Assembly: GCF_004359215.1 (NCBI RefSeq)
Contig: NC_090614.1
Coordinates: forward strand, 1,659,322-1,686,837
Source of the DNA: Bremia lactucae
Taxonomy: Eukaryota > Oomycota > Peronosporomycetes > Peronosporales > Peronosporaceae
DNA length: 27,516 bases
Direction: 5' to 3'
Position numbers and translations under genes: made by a program. How positions within the stretch are numbered: position 1 is the first letter of the stretch; each line of letters opens with the position of its first letter. The notes under the pieces were generated by a model. The model ran no database searches, was not told where the DNA came from, and saw only the letters and a program-made list of their open reading frames with translations. Below are positions 20,001 through 27,516 of the stretch, one piece after another.

Positions 20001-20143
20001 TCTTTTCCCCGTCTTTACCCTCTTCCATGAGCGGGGGTTTGGAGGATGGTACTTCCGACTCTAATACGTCTACCATCTCGTCCGTGGCCGTCCTCTGCTC
20101 CCTGTTAAGTATCGCGTTATTCTTCTCCGATCTCGTCTCCATT
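17014..20143 (-). pseudogene. LINE ORF1 (nucleic-acid-binding protein) with CCHC knuckle, fragmented
   Basis: The in-frame ATG at 20143 starts METRSEKNNAILNREQRT, an acidic and basic low-complexity leader. A frameshift near 19970 leads to EVEPEHGTSTPEAVDLTSEQ, and pieces continue through 19670, 19580-19293 (ending KPMSEDYMFNPAKFTSEEIV) and 19259-19068. A zinc knuckle, CCHCWNLGHTMARC, lies at 18527-18568. More open segments follow (17982-17785, 17735-17544, 17448-17014), the last acidic with a Pro/Ala tail. ORF1 proteins bind the LINE RNA. At about 3 kb this is long for an ORF1, so part of it may be spacer or another insertion. The ORF1 start and knuckle are secure; the 3' boundary is not. Confidence 0.6.
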
Positions 20144-20346
20144 GCCCTTATGCCCGTCCTTTTTATACTCCGCTTTGATCGGCTAATCTCTGCGCCTAAC
20201 TTTGGGGACTGACCCCCTGGCACTTCAACTAAACGCTTATATATTTGCCCTCGTGAAAAAAACACATCGTTGGTTTTCTCTCTTTGGAATGTGTCATAGA
20301 AGATTTAGGTCACGCAGTTTCTCAGACCGCCCGAAACTGGTCTGCT

Positions 20347-20912
20347 TGTACAGTGCCGGGCTAAAGTTGCCCTACATTACACACATCCATTAGGTACACT
20401 TTGTGTACTTAACGGGATGGTCAATTACTTCATGTGAAGTACTAAGACCTGCCACTTGGGTGTGGTGCAAATTACTTCATGTGAAGTACTTAGATCTGCC
20501 GCTTGGGCGTGTTGCACATAGTGATCCACCCTTGTGTATATGATGCACAAAGGTGCATTCACATTGAAAGGGATGACGGCTAGCGTCATCCACGATCCGG
20601 TGCACATTTACAGAGATGGCATCCACTGATTGGTTAGGAAGTTTTATATTTAATTTGATCAAATACAAATGAGTCGATTTAGTACATTTACAAGATTTTA
20701 TTTTTATATCGGTTAAGTGCGCACGTGAAGCCGCGTAACCTCTTCCGTAACGACATTTGTACCAAGGTACCTAGTTCGTTGGGTGAGGTCGCTTAGACGC
20801 CCACTAACAACCTTATTGCACGTGAGAGAGAAGACGGTCAAACCGCTTCCTCTCTGTGTTTGAAGGTGTGTGCTTAAGACGAGCGAGGCTGCTATAGAAG
20901 TGTTCGCTAACA
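20347..20912 (+). repeat. LTR, family A copy 4 (5' LTR with internal duplication)
   Basis: About 566 bp, from a degenerate start (TGTACAGTGCCGGGCTAAAG) to CGCTAACA. It aligns with the other family-A LTRs but is more diverged. It has a single TGACG/CGTCA hairpin near 20575-20591. Where copy 1 has the AATTACTA hairpin, this one has a 47-bp tandem containing TACTTCA/TGAAGTA. It is followed by CTTGGTAGTACTAGTAGTCC and the gag leader. TGGTAGTACTAG might be a decayed primer-binding site, perhaps for an initiator-Met-like tRNA, but this is only a suggestion. Confidence 0.8.
20423..20516. repeat. 47-bp tandem duplication inside LTR copy 4
   Basis: Units at 20423-20469 and 20470-20516 both begin AATTACTTCATGTGAAGTAC and differ at a few later positions. 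Each contains a seven-pair hairpin, TACTTCA-TG-TGAAGTA. Confidence 0.9.
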
Positions 20913-20968
20913 CTTGGTAGTACTAGTAGTCCTTCCCACAATTCGTATCTTTGAGCGTGTCAGTGAGG

Positions 20969-22041
20969 ATGAGCCTTAATTTCGTTTGGGATCATATTTT
21001 ACACCTCTCCAATCATCATCAGAAGGTGGCAAAGATTTGATGACCAAGCCCTGGCCAGGCTCTTGGGCAGTCCTCTTCAGCAAAATGTTGCTCAGTTGGA
21101 GCAGTTAAAGGCATTTGTGTTCGGACAGCGAAAGGCCGCGCCCAAGGCACACAGCCATGCGGAGTCCGTTCTTAAGACTCAGGATGAGCTTTAGGCGTGA
21201 GCACCCTCGCAATGAGGATCTCAATAGGACTCTTAAGACGCTCTCCGCCCGGCCTTATCAGCCGAGGCCCATTCGGATGGTCTTCCCCCAAGTTCGATGA
21301 AACTGCAGCGCACACGATTGTCCACTGGCTATTAGCCGTGGAGCACTATGGTGTGGCACAGCTCATCGAAGACCACACCCGAATGGTGTCGTATGCCATG
21401 TCGCATTTGCGCGGCAAGGCCACAGAGTGGGCTTACTCGGCGGTTATGGCGGACATTAGGCGTTCCCTTCATGGGCGATCTTTAAGGAAAAGATTCGCGC
21501 CATGTACCAGCCGCCGAACAACGAAGTGTTGCTTCAGGCGCGCTTCTTTGGAGCGCGACAGGCGAAGCGATCTTTGCAAGAGTATGTGCAAGAGTATGTG
21601 CAAGAGATGCGCTCACTGTCGGCGTCCATACCCGTACGTCCGATTCCGGAGCACATTAAGGTGCCCACGTTTATGAACGGACTACGGCATGGCCCATCGC
21701 GACAGGCCCTTTTCAGAAAAGCGCCGTCGACGATGGAAGAGGCAACCCAAAGTGCCTTGGTTGTGGAGCTATCCTACAACAGTGCCTCGGCGACAGCTTG
21801 GTATAAGCCGTCGGCCGAGAGGACAGATGCCACCCCCGTGTAGTTGGGCAGTGCAGACGTTGTCTGTTATAATTGCGGCAAGCGCGCCGTATGATGGCTT
21901 GCTGCTATGCCAGGGTCCCTGCTGGGGCGAAGACGCCCAGCAGAGGACTCCCTTCTCAAAGGGCGATGGCAAGAACCAGCGTTCGAGACGTATGAGTTCT
22001 GCCTCGACCACTGAGGGGTCGGGAAATGCAGGAGCGCAGTA
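20969..22041 (+). pseudogene. Gypsy gag, family A copy 4, with frameshifts and stops
   Basis: Aligns along its length with gag copy 3. The ATG at 20969 gives MSLNFVWDH. Stops follow near 21040, a shift lies in the Pro-rich joint near 21290, and the central gag domain is open from about 21300 to 21480, where another shift occurs. A TAG at 21841-21843 replaces the Met-Glu of copy 3. In the zinc knuckle a base is lost (CYNCGKR then out of frame). A 12-bp in-frame duplication at 21580-21603 makes EYVQEYVQEM. The copy is non-functional but is a good comparator for copy 3. Confidence 0.88.
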
Positions 22042-22171
22042 GGGGCGGGATGCCCTATTGACGCGGACTCTGAAGCTACCCCTAAGTTCATAGTTGTGGA
22101 ACAAATGGGTAGCATAGTCTCTGAGGTCTCGAAGTTTCGTACTTCAACCCTGCTGGTTCTATAGCGCTCAT

Positions 22172-22597
22172 GTAAGAGGCTATGACCAGGTGATGATCCT
22201 TCTCGTGGATTCGGGTGCATCACAAAATTTTGTGAAACTCGCGGTTTTAAGAAAGAAAGATACCGGCGATGTTTGTGTTGCTTTGCCAGGATGGCAAGCG
22301 AGAAGAGGCGACCGTTTGTTTAGCGAACGGCGCGCTCGTTAAGTCTGAGGGAGTTCAGGTAGAACTCGCCTTTAGCTTTAGTGACTTCTCTTGTAAAGAG
22401 AAGTTCACAGTGCTAGGAATGGAGAGTCCGTATGACCTCATCCTAGGCATGCCATGGTTGGCAAAGTACCAATCATGGATAGACTGGCGCACACGCACAG
22501 TTGCGAACTCTACGCAGGACACCGGAAAGGATGTGCTCCTGTGAGAGGCGTATGCAACTGATGTCGTGTCAACACAGTTGAGGGTACGAGGCGTGCC
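22172..22597 (+). pseudogene. Gypsy retropepsin (protease) of family A copy 4
   Basis: Downstream of gag on the same strand, VRGYDQVMILLVDSGASQNF (about 22172-22231) holds the aspartic protease active site DSG at 22208-22216. A shift near 22270 leads to the frame ending at 22544, with REEATVCLANGALVKSEG, SPYDLILGMPWLAKY (the ILGMPWL block of pepsin-like retroviral proteases) and WIDWRTRTV. This enzyme would cut the element polyprotein. Recognisable element sequence ends about 22597; RT, RNase H and integrase are absent, so the copy is truncated on its 3' side. Confidence 0.85.
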
Positions 22598-23202
22598 TTA
22601 AACGCTCAATCTTATTAGTTTTTTTCTTTATACACATGGTCCCGATCCAATTTTGTCTTGTTAGATTAGCTTGAACCGTCCAGGTGTGATTTTCTTGTAA
22701 TGCCTCCAAATCAGCTTATATAGCCTATTTTCACATATCACCTTGGGGTGACTTAAAAGCTCCATCGCAAGTTGTCGGAGCCTCGAATGCTTTAAGGTCT
22801 TGTTCGATTCAATACGCAGTCGCTTTTTTGTAACCCGTGATTGGCATACCACCACCTTGGTTTGGGAATGACTGCAAGTACTAGTGCTTGAAATGACCCA
22901 TTCTGTGTCGATTCAAAATGAACTGCTGTCGTCTTTTGGGATGCTCCATGATTCGAATGTCGATTTGATGTTGTCACACTCTTTCCTGTTACTGAAGTTT
23001 CCTCGTTCACCACTTGATCATCTACTGTCATTGTCACAACATCAATTTTGAACGAAAGGTCTGTTTCGTATGACTTGACTTTAGTCCATTCTGTTGCGGC
23101 GAATATGGCATATGGCACTGTCGTCTGCTTACAATCCCGATCTTTTGACACATTCCAGAAATTGTTTGTTCATGATTATGTTCCGTTGTTTAGCCCGTTC
23201 AT
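22598..23202. other. Unassigned DNA with minus-strand open frames
   Basis: A T-rich run at 22617-22628 marks the change from family-A sequence. On the minus strand, frames at 23151-22792 and 22855-22661 are open but show no motif I can name; one contains VIPKPRWWYANHG, faintly like the W(Y/F).DSG block at the protease of Copia elements, with the DSG missing. I do not call a gene. Confidence 0.3.
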
Positions 23203-23613
23203 TTGATTAAGCTCCCTCATTCGAAGTCTCATAGTCAGCCGCCTGACGATGACCGCGCAACTGTTCCGCTCTCCCCGAGTCGGCCTTCTCGTCCGACTCG
23301 CATTCATAGTCAACTGCGAAAGAGTGGTCGCACTTACGTGGTGACTCACCACGTGCATTCGCAACATTTGGTGTTGCAGGAGAATGACACTACGGCAGAC
23401 AAAGTATCTGCCGCAAGAGACAATAATGCGTCACCCGCGGTTGCATGTACCGCAGCCGAAGGTTCTGCACTATTTGCTGACCGCATGGACTCATTTATTA
23501 TGCGATAGAATTGAAAACGAGGTTCTGACCAATTAGCAACGTTTTCACTCAAGTGGTTTTATTGTGACTTCTCTATTCAATAATAGTCAGAGTGATTGTC
23601 GTTCAAGGGGGGA
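23203..23613 (+). mobile_element. Probable 3' internal end of a family-C LTR element, with polypurine tract
   Basis: A plus-strand frame without ATG is open from about 23203 to 23508. It is Ser/Pro/Arg-rich at first (PLSPSRPSRP) and then Ala-rich (DKVSAARDNNASPAVACTAA). It ends 105 bp before the LTR at 23614. The tract AAGGGGGGA at 23605-23613 abuts the LTR and should be the polypurine primer. I infer a pol C-terminal tail from position alone; there is no recognised domain. Confidence 0.45.
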
Positions 23614-23896
23614 TGTAACGGGGTGTATCGTTACATGAAATCAACACTTAAAGGCTGTTAATTAATATATTATCTGAAAGGTAGACAATATTTGGAGAAT
23701 ATTACTTTACCAAATAAAGTACTACTGAATATCAATACTCCATACTTCAGGTGCCGACAAGTGTCATTCGTACCTAGCTTAGTCACAACGGTAATCCGGC
23801 TATATTTCCTGATGTACTGACACACATCCCGACTAGATGACAAAGTTAAAATATCCTTTGTGTGTCAGTACACCGGTCACATGTGACCCCGTTACA
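23614..23896 (+). repeat. LTR of a third family (C), 283 bp
   Basis: Starts TGTAACGGGGT and ends ACCCCGTTACA, perfect 11-bp inverted termini. It also starts with a hairpin (TGTAACG/CGTTACA, 23614-23635), as family A does. Inside are a 13-bp inverted repeat (GTACTGACACACA at 23814-23826 with TGTGTGTCAGTAC at 23859-23871) and a perfect 14-bp palindrome GGTCACATGTGACC at 23875-23888. Flanking five bases (GGGGA, CCCTC) do not match, so it is not a clean solo LTR. The plus orientation is favoured by the purine tract on the left and by the likeness of its start to family A, although GCGGGAGGG on the minus strand also abuts it. Confidence 0.75.
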
Positions 23897-24698
23897 CCCT
23901 CCCGCACCCAAATAGGAAACACCATTTGCTGGGAGTGGGAAACCCGAAGGGAAGTGACACAACGAGTCTGCAACGCTGGCACCCACGCACACAGAACCAC
24001 CGCAGCGACCACAAGGCATTGTTACCCCCAGTCGCCTCCAGGGAACTCGCAGACCACGACGCCATCGACTGATACAGTCACCACAATACCAGACGTCACG
24101 ACGTCCACCGGGACACCGAAGATAGCGGTCGCTATAGCATGCTTATATTCCGACGATGAGGATGAATCCTCATCGCCAGCACCGTCTCCCGTGCCGTCAC
24201 CCGCACATATTTCTGTGCGTGGTGATGACGATGGCGTAAGCCCTCGTAATAAAATTCTTGTGGTACTCCTACTTCAGTGGGTACCACTCAGGGGAGCGTG
24301 GACACTAAAAAATGTCGTCTTGCCCCTGAGAACAAGTTGTGGCTTTTGCCTGAACGGCTTGCCAGTAGCTTGTCTGGGGAGACTACTACTCACAATAAAT
24401 ATACCTTATTTATTGTGACAAAGCTACATGGCCCTCAACCTAGCGCAAAGAAATTTCGCGCTGGGAAAGATTTCTTTCTCGATACTTTTCTTAAGCATCG
24501 ATGGTATAGTGGCAACAACAAGCGCGAAAAAATCTCGCTGATGCAAGCTTGAAGCGCGTTTGTTTGCAATGTCAAAGACAGTAGACGCGAATCTTGGCTT
24601 CAAAGACTTAACGTGATTCGCGTTAAGTTTGTAAAACGAACTCTAACTGGTGCAAGATTTAAACTGCATCAGTTGTCTCGTGAAGCAGGACTTCTATG
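23897..24698 (+). pseudogene. Plus-strand open frames of unknown function after LTR C
   Basis: The first frame (ATG at 23837 inside the LTR, open to 24418) is Thr/Ser/Pro-rich, with TTTPSTDTVTTIPDVTTSTG then DDEDESSSPAPSPVPSPAH. A shift near 24262 leads to a basic, apparently folded domain open to 24552: CRLAPENKLWLLPERLASSL, KYTLFIVTKLHGPQPSAKKF and FLKHRWYSGNNKREKISLMQ. A second shift continues it as SRRESWLQRLNVIRVKFVKR and RFKLHQLSREAGLL to a stop at 24696-24698. Position behind an LTR suggests a gag-like product, but there is no zinc knuckle or known gag motif. I do not recognise the domain. Confidence 0.5.
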
Positions 24699-24769
24699 AC
24701 TATGATCCCTGTTTGTGTTGTGTCGACAACACAAAACGAGTAGAAGAAGATGTGTATTTTTTTTCTTTG

Positions 24770-25005
24770 CCCTGGGAAAGAGCTCGCTTCTTTATCGAAA
24801 TTCGCGATACGATTGACGTTTTGCAATAATTTTACAGGCAACAGGGGCGCAGGCTCCCAGCTGTCATGTGAAGGTGGATAATCGCGCCAGTGAACAAGAT
24901 AAATCGTTCGCTGCCCCTTCACATCACGGTGCTTTGAATACTTTCCACACAAAAACGTTGACTACCTTGGGAATCCACCAATCGTTGTGGCGAAGAGAAA
25001 AAACT
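24770..25005 (-). pseudogene. Chromodomain at the end of a Gypsy pol, minus strand
   Basis: On the minus strand, after a one-base shift near 24935, the sequence reads RLVDSQGSQRFCVESI and then KHRDVKGQRTIYLVHWRDYP, followed by PSHDSWEPAPLL. This is the conserved chromodomain pattern (hVE.Il.hR...G...YLV.W.gYp.shdSWEP) with the aromatic residues Y, W and W in place. Chromodomains at the integrase C-terminus steer chromoviruses to particular chromatin. It is separated from the integrase part of the same strand by a plus-strand open frame at 25018-25329. Confidence 0.85.
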
Positions 25006-25017
25006 AGATCCGACCCA

Positions 25018-25329
25018 TGTGTCGATCTAGAGTCGAAAATCGACAAACTCGATCACTTCCTCCACGAATTTGGGGAGGGACTTGATCGCGAGCGCGGCAA
25101 GCGTCGCTCGTTGGAGCAGACGGTGCAAGCTCACTATATCGAACGGTTGGATGACCGTTCGAAGAGTGCGTACTCCATGTTGGAGTACGGACGAAAATAT
25201 CACGCTCTTCGTGATGAGCAGTCGTCCGCTCATCGCGGTTTCGAGGATCTTCGGACCCGACATGAGAATCTCCAGATTCAACATAAGAATCTGGTTCGTT
25301 ACCGCAAGAATCTTTTAGAGAGGAAGTAG
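25018..25329 (+). pseudogene. Coiled-coil-like plus-strand frame, about 100 codons
   Basis: Open from at least 24868 to TAG/stop at 25329, but only the part after about 25018 looks coding, because the earlier part is antisense to the chromodomain. It is rich in charged residues with leucines at regular spacing (ESKIDKLDHFLHEFGEGLDR, HENLQIQHKNLVRYRKNLLE) and should form a coiled coil. The ends are LLERK and a stop, followed by AATAAA at 25410-25415. The function is unknown. It may belong to the same protein as the frames at 23897-24698. Confidence 0.5.
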
Positions 25330-25409
25330 TTTACTACTACCCTCATTAGTGACAACGTTCATGCTTAGGTAAGTTTGCCGTAGACAGTAGTACTAGATCA
25401 TTAATTTTT

Positions 25410-25415
25410 AATAAA
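25410..25415 (+). terminator. Possible poly(A) signal after the coiled-coil frame
   Basis: AATAAA about 80 bp after the stop of the plus-strand frame, within an A/T-rich stretch. It supports the idea that the plus strand here was once transcribed to this point. Confidence 0.3.
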
Positions 25416-25509
25416 GCAATATTTGCTCTTCCATGTTTGTCTCTTACAACCGCAGCGAGATCGGAGCGTGTTGGCAATGGAATCCTGTACGGAACGGACT
25501 ACTGATTCT

Positions 25510-26419
25510 CGAGCTAGCTAAAGTTTCTCTGCTGACTCATTTCTTGTTTTTTCCAGTGCACTTTGTACGCACTGCCATGAAATCTTCTCATCATCGATGT
25601 CGATTGCTTCGACAACAAAATCATTTGCGTCGTTGATAACTTCGACGCGTGATGAGCATGAGCCAGAAATAGTTTTGCTCGTGCGAGCCCCCCCCTTTTA
25701 ACTAGAGGATCCCTCTTATTGGATGGGTATGCGTGAGTGGCGTAAGCCATTTACGAAGAACGGTGTATGCGTTGTAGATGCTTACACCAATTGTTGATAG
25801 CGAATTCGACCATCGGTAAGACCTCGCTCCAATTCGGATACGATTGGACGTAGACCTCGAATCATCTCTTCGAGGACGCGATTTACGCGTTCATCTGACC
25901 ATCTGTCTCTGGATGATCAGAAGTTGACATAATCAGCCGTTTTCGGAGAGATCGGAACACGGATTGCCAAAACGCCGTCGTGAACCGTGGATCTCTATCC
26001 AAGACCGGTTCACGGGGTAAACCGTGGAGTTTGAATACCGCGACGATAAAGACACGGGCACAGCCCGGAACCGTGATCGACTCTGGTACTTCAACAAGAT
26101 GAACCATCTTGCTGAATCTGTCTACAAAAACAAGGAGTTCATTGTTTTTGTGATCGTCTTCGAGAATTTGTAAGACGAATTCCATAGATACGACGAACTG
26201 GTAACATTCTGCCGGAAGTGGTAAAGGTTGGAGAGGTGCACGGGATGAAGGGCTAGACTTCACCTGTTGACATACCTCGCAAGCACGTATGTACTTGCGC
26301 ACTAACTGATACTGGCGGGGCCAGTAAGAGATGCGACTTACTTTGAGGTAAGTTTTCTCACGTTCACGATGCCCACTTGTAAGGGCATCATTATTCTCGT
26401 ACATGATGCGCAAGCGCAA
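25510..26419 (-). pseudogene. Gypsy integrase, minus strand
   Basis: The frame 26419-25883 holds the zinc-binding N-terminal part (GHREREKTYLKVSRISYWP, CEVCQQVK) and the catalytic core: MEFVLQILEDDHKNNELLVF, VDRFSKMVHLVEV, VLDRDPRFTTAFWQSVF and SDHPETDGQ. After a shift the minus strand continues with VLPMVEFAINN near 25830 and fragments to about 25510. Integrase inserts the element DNA. Most Gypsy elements read SMDF at the first catalytic position; this one reads SMEF. The frame breaks just after DGQ, separating the last catalytic Glu. The copy is inactive. Confidence 0.9.
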
Positions 26420-26589
26420 ATCATTGTGAGCTGGGACGATGAAACATGAAGTGTCGCCGGCAAAGGCTGTGTAGTACAGTAAGCCGTTGCGTGTTGTGTA
26501 TCGATCGGTTGACGATTATCAGATGATTCATTAAACGCAAATGGTCATTTTCTTCAGGCTTTCTTTATGTCATCAACCAAGGTTGATGA

Positions 26590-27100
26590 CGGAACACTTG
26601 AAGTGAGTGTTGCAACAGTGGGATTATTTGCACTGTTGGAACGCGCAGCCGGCTCGAAATCGGGTCGGCGTGATAACGCATCAGCGACGACATTAAGTCG
26701 TCCTGGTTTATATTCCACGGAGAAATTTTACTCCGCTAAGAAAGATAGCCAGCCACCTCGCCATTCTTTGCGAGAGGTGTGGGCTATTTACGGTCGTGCG
26801 TAATGAGGCATGGTCCGTACATACGATGAACGGTCTATCTCCGAGGAGATAGACCCTAAACTTAGCCAGTGCATATTCCTTGCAAGGAGTTCCTTGTCAT
26901 GCACAGGGTAATTGCGTTCAGCTGGTTGCAGCTGACGCGATTGGTAACAGACGACGCGCTCCGCGCCGTCTGTATCGTATTGCATTAACGCACAGCCGAA
27001 TGCGAAATCGTTGGCGTCACAGACCACCTGGAATGGTCTGTCTTGATCTGCAATCGCCAAGATGGGCGATTGCATCCAGCTTTGCTTAATAACTTCAAAG
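26590..27100 (-). pseudogene. Gypsy RNase H, minus strand
   Basis: The minus strand reads MQSPILAIADQDRPFQVVCD, ANDFAFGCALMQYDTDGAER and QLQPAERNYPVHDKELLA, the usual RNase H blocks, with a shift near 26900 that garbles the following TDH..L block. The end of the domain is visible as VEYKPGRLNVVADALSRRPD near 26680-26740. RNase H would degrade the RNA of the RNA-DNA hybrid during replication of the element. It lies between RT (27121-27516) and integrase (25510-26419), the standard Ty3/Gypsy order. Confidence 0.9.
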
Positions 27101-27120
27101 GAACGCTGACAATAAGCGTT

Positions 27121-27516
27121 TCATAGCCGTTTCTCGTCTTTTTCAAGAGACGAGAAAGATGAACTGTCATCTCGGCATAATTGCGGGAGCACTTGTGCGA
27201 GTACGCCGCTAGCCAAGGAGCTTTTTATGTCCCTTGACATCGGCTGGAACTGGACAGTCGGTAATTGCCTTGATATTTTCAGGATCAGGGCGCACGCCGT
27301 GTCTACCGACGATGCCCCGAGAAGTTGTATTTTGCTTACAGCGAATATACACTTCTTGAGATTTGCGTACAACTTATGCTTTCGCATAAGTGTAAGAACC
27401 TGACGAACGTGAGTTTTATGAACTTCCACGTCCGTCTTTCCGTCCATTGCCCGACGATGGACGAAAACATCGTCAAAATAATTCGGTGCGAATTCTCGCA
27501 CCGGTCTCAACAGATT
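27121..27516 (-). pseudogene. Gypsy reverse transcriptase, C-terminal half, running off the window
   Basis: Open on the minus strand from the right edge. It starts in LLRPVREFAPNYFDDVFVHR, which holds the catalytic FDD of RT block 5, and continues with VEVHKTHVRQVLTLMRKHKL and YANLKKCIFAVSKIQLLG. After LLG the frame shifts; the thumb and connection sequence can be followed in another frame to MTVHLSRLLKK. No start codon belongs here, as the domain continues beyond 27516. Transcription of the element is right to left in this window. Confidence 0.92.

Larger units (their letters stand above)
14278..20330 (-). mobile_element. L1-like LINE, minus strand, about 6 kb, truncated at its 3' end
   Basis: The minus strand carries, in 5' to 3' order, ORF1 (from 20143) with a CCHC knuckle, then ORF2 with an apurinic-type endonuclease (from 15787) and the first half of a reverse transcriptase ending near 14280. 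The rest of RT, including the YADD motif, and the 3' UTR and tail are missing. Its 5' edge lies between 20143 and the family-A LTR starting at 20347. Frameshifts throughout show that it is old. The boundaries given are approximate. Losing the 3' end is not what target-primed reverse transcription produces, so a later deletion or rearrangement is implied. Confidence 0.75.

Noticed and set aside
19853..20212. 119-codon plus-strand frame with hydrophobic stretches
   Set aside because: Antisense to the ORF1 start of the LINE, whose minus-strand composition and following segments are more coherent.
23614..23896. LTR C as a clean solo LTR
   Set aside because: Flanking pentamers GGGGA and CCCTC do not match, and a polypurine tract abuts it.

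Overview
The window looks like accessory, repeat-dense nuclear DNA of a eukaryote, most likely an oomycete of the Phytophthora/downy-mildew group. That is an inference from the look of the transposon proteins and from the very short introns (115 and 83 bp) in the one clear housekeeping gene; no database search was possible. There is no sign of prokaryotic organisation, and no CRISPR array or rRNA.

Layout. 1-1620: the 3' end of a Ty3/Gypsy element (polypurine tract plus 3' LTR, here called family A), directly abutted by a solo LTR of a second family (B) with its own target-site duplication, then a minus-strand Gypsy RNase H relic. 1621-3478: mostly structureless DNA with a tRNA-like A-box/B-box pair. 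3479-5330: a degraded Copia reverse transcriptase/RNase H on the plus strand, split by a 532-bp solo LTR of family A flanked by the 5-bp duplication TGAAG. 5331-10720: the host-gene island. It holds GUF1 (mitochondrial LepA/EF4-type GTPase, three exons, plus strand), a coding-like but unresolved minus-strand segment, and a minus-strand small protein with a CCCH zinc-binding-like motif and an adjoining basic region. 10721-12597: little recognisable content.

12598-22597: two 5' LTR-plus-gag copies of family A (the second also carries a retropepsin). Between them sits a roughly 6-kb minus-strand L1-like LINE (ORF1 with CCHC knuckle, ORF2 with endonuclease and the first half of RT). The first gag copy ends in a small foldback made of an inverted and a direct piece of gag, which looks like a template-switch scar, next to the unusual 3' truncation of the LINE. 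22598-27516: a third LTR family (C, 283 bp), plus-strand open frames of unknown function, and a minus-strand chromodomain Gypsy pol (RT, RNase H, integrase, chromodomain) that runs off the right edge. Plus-strand frames lie on both sides of, and partly antisense to, the chromodomain.

How it fits together: only GUF1 and probably the CCCH gene look intact. Nearly everything else is nested, frameshifted retroelement sequence. The more unusual signals are structural: hairpin-dense LTRs, the template-switch foldback, an LTR insertion whose removal restores a Copia reading frame, and the mixed-strand block at 23.6-25.5 kb.
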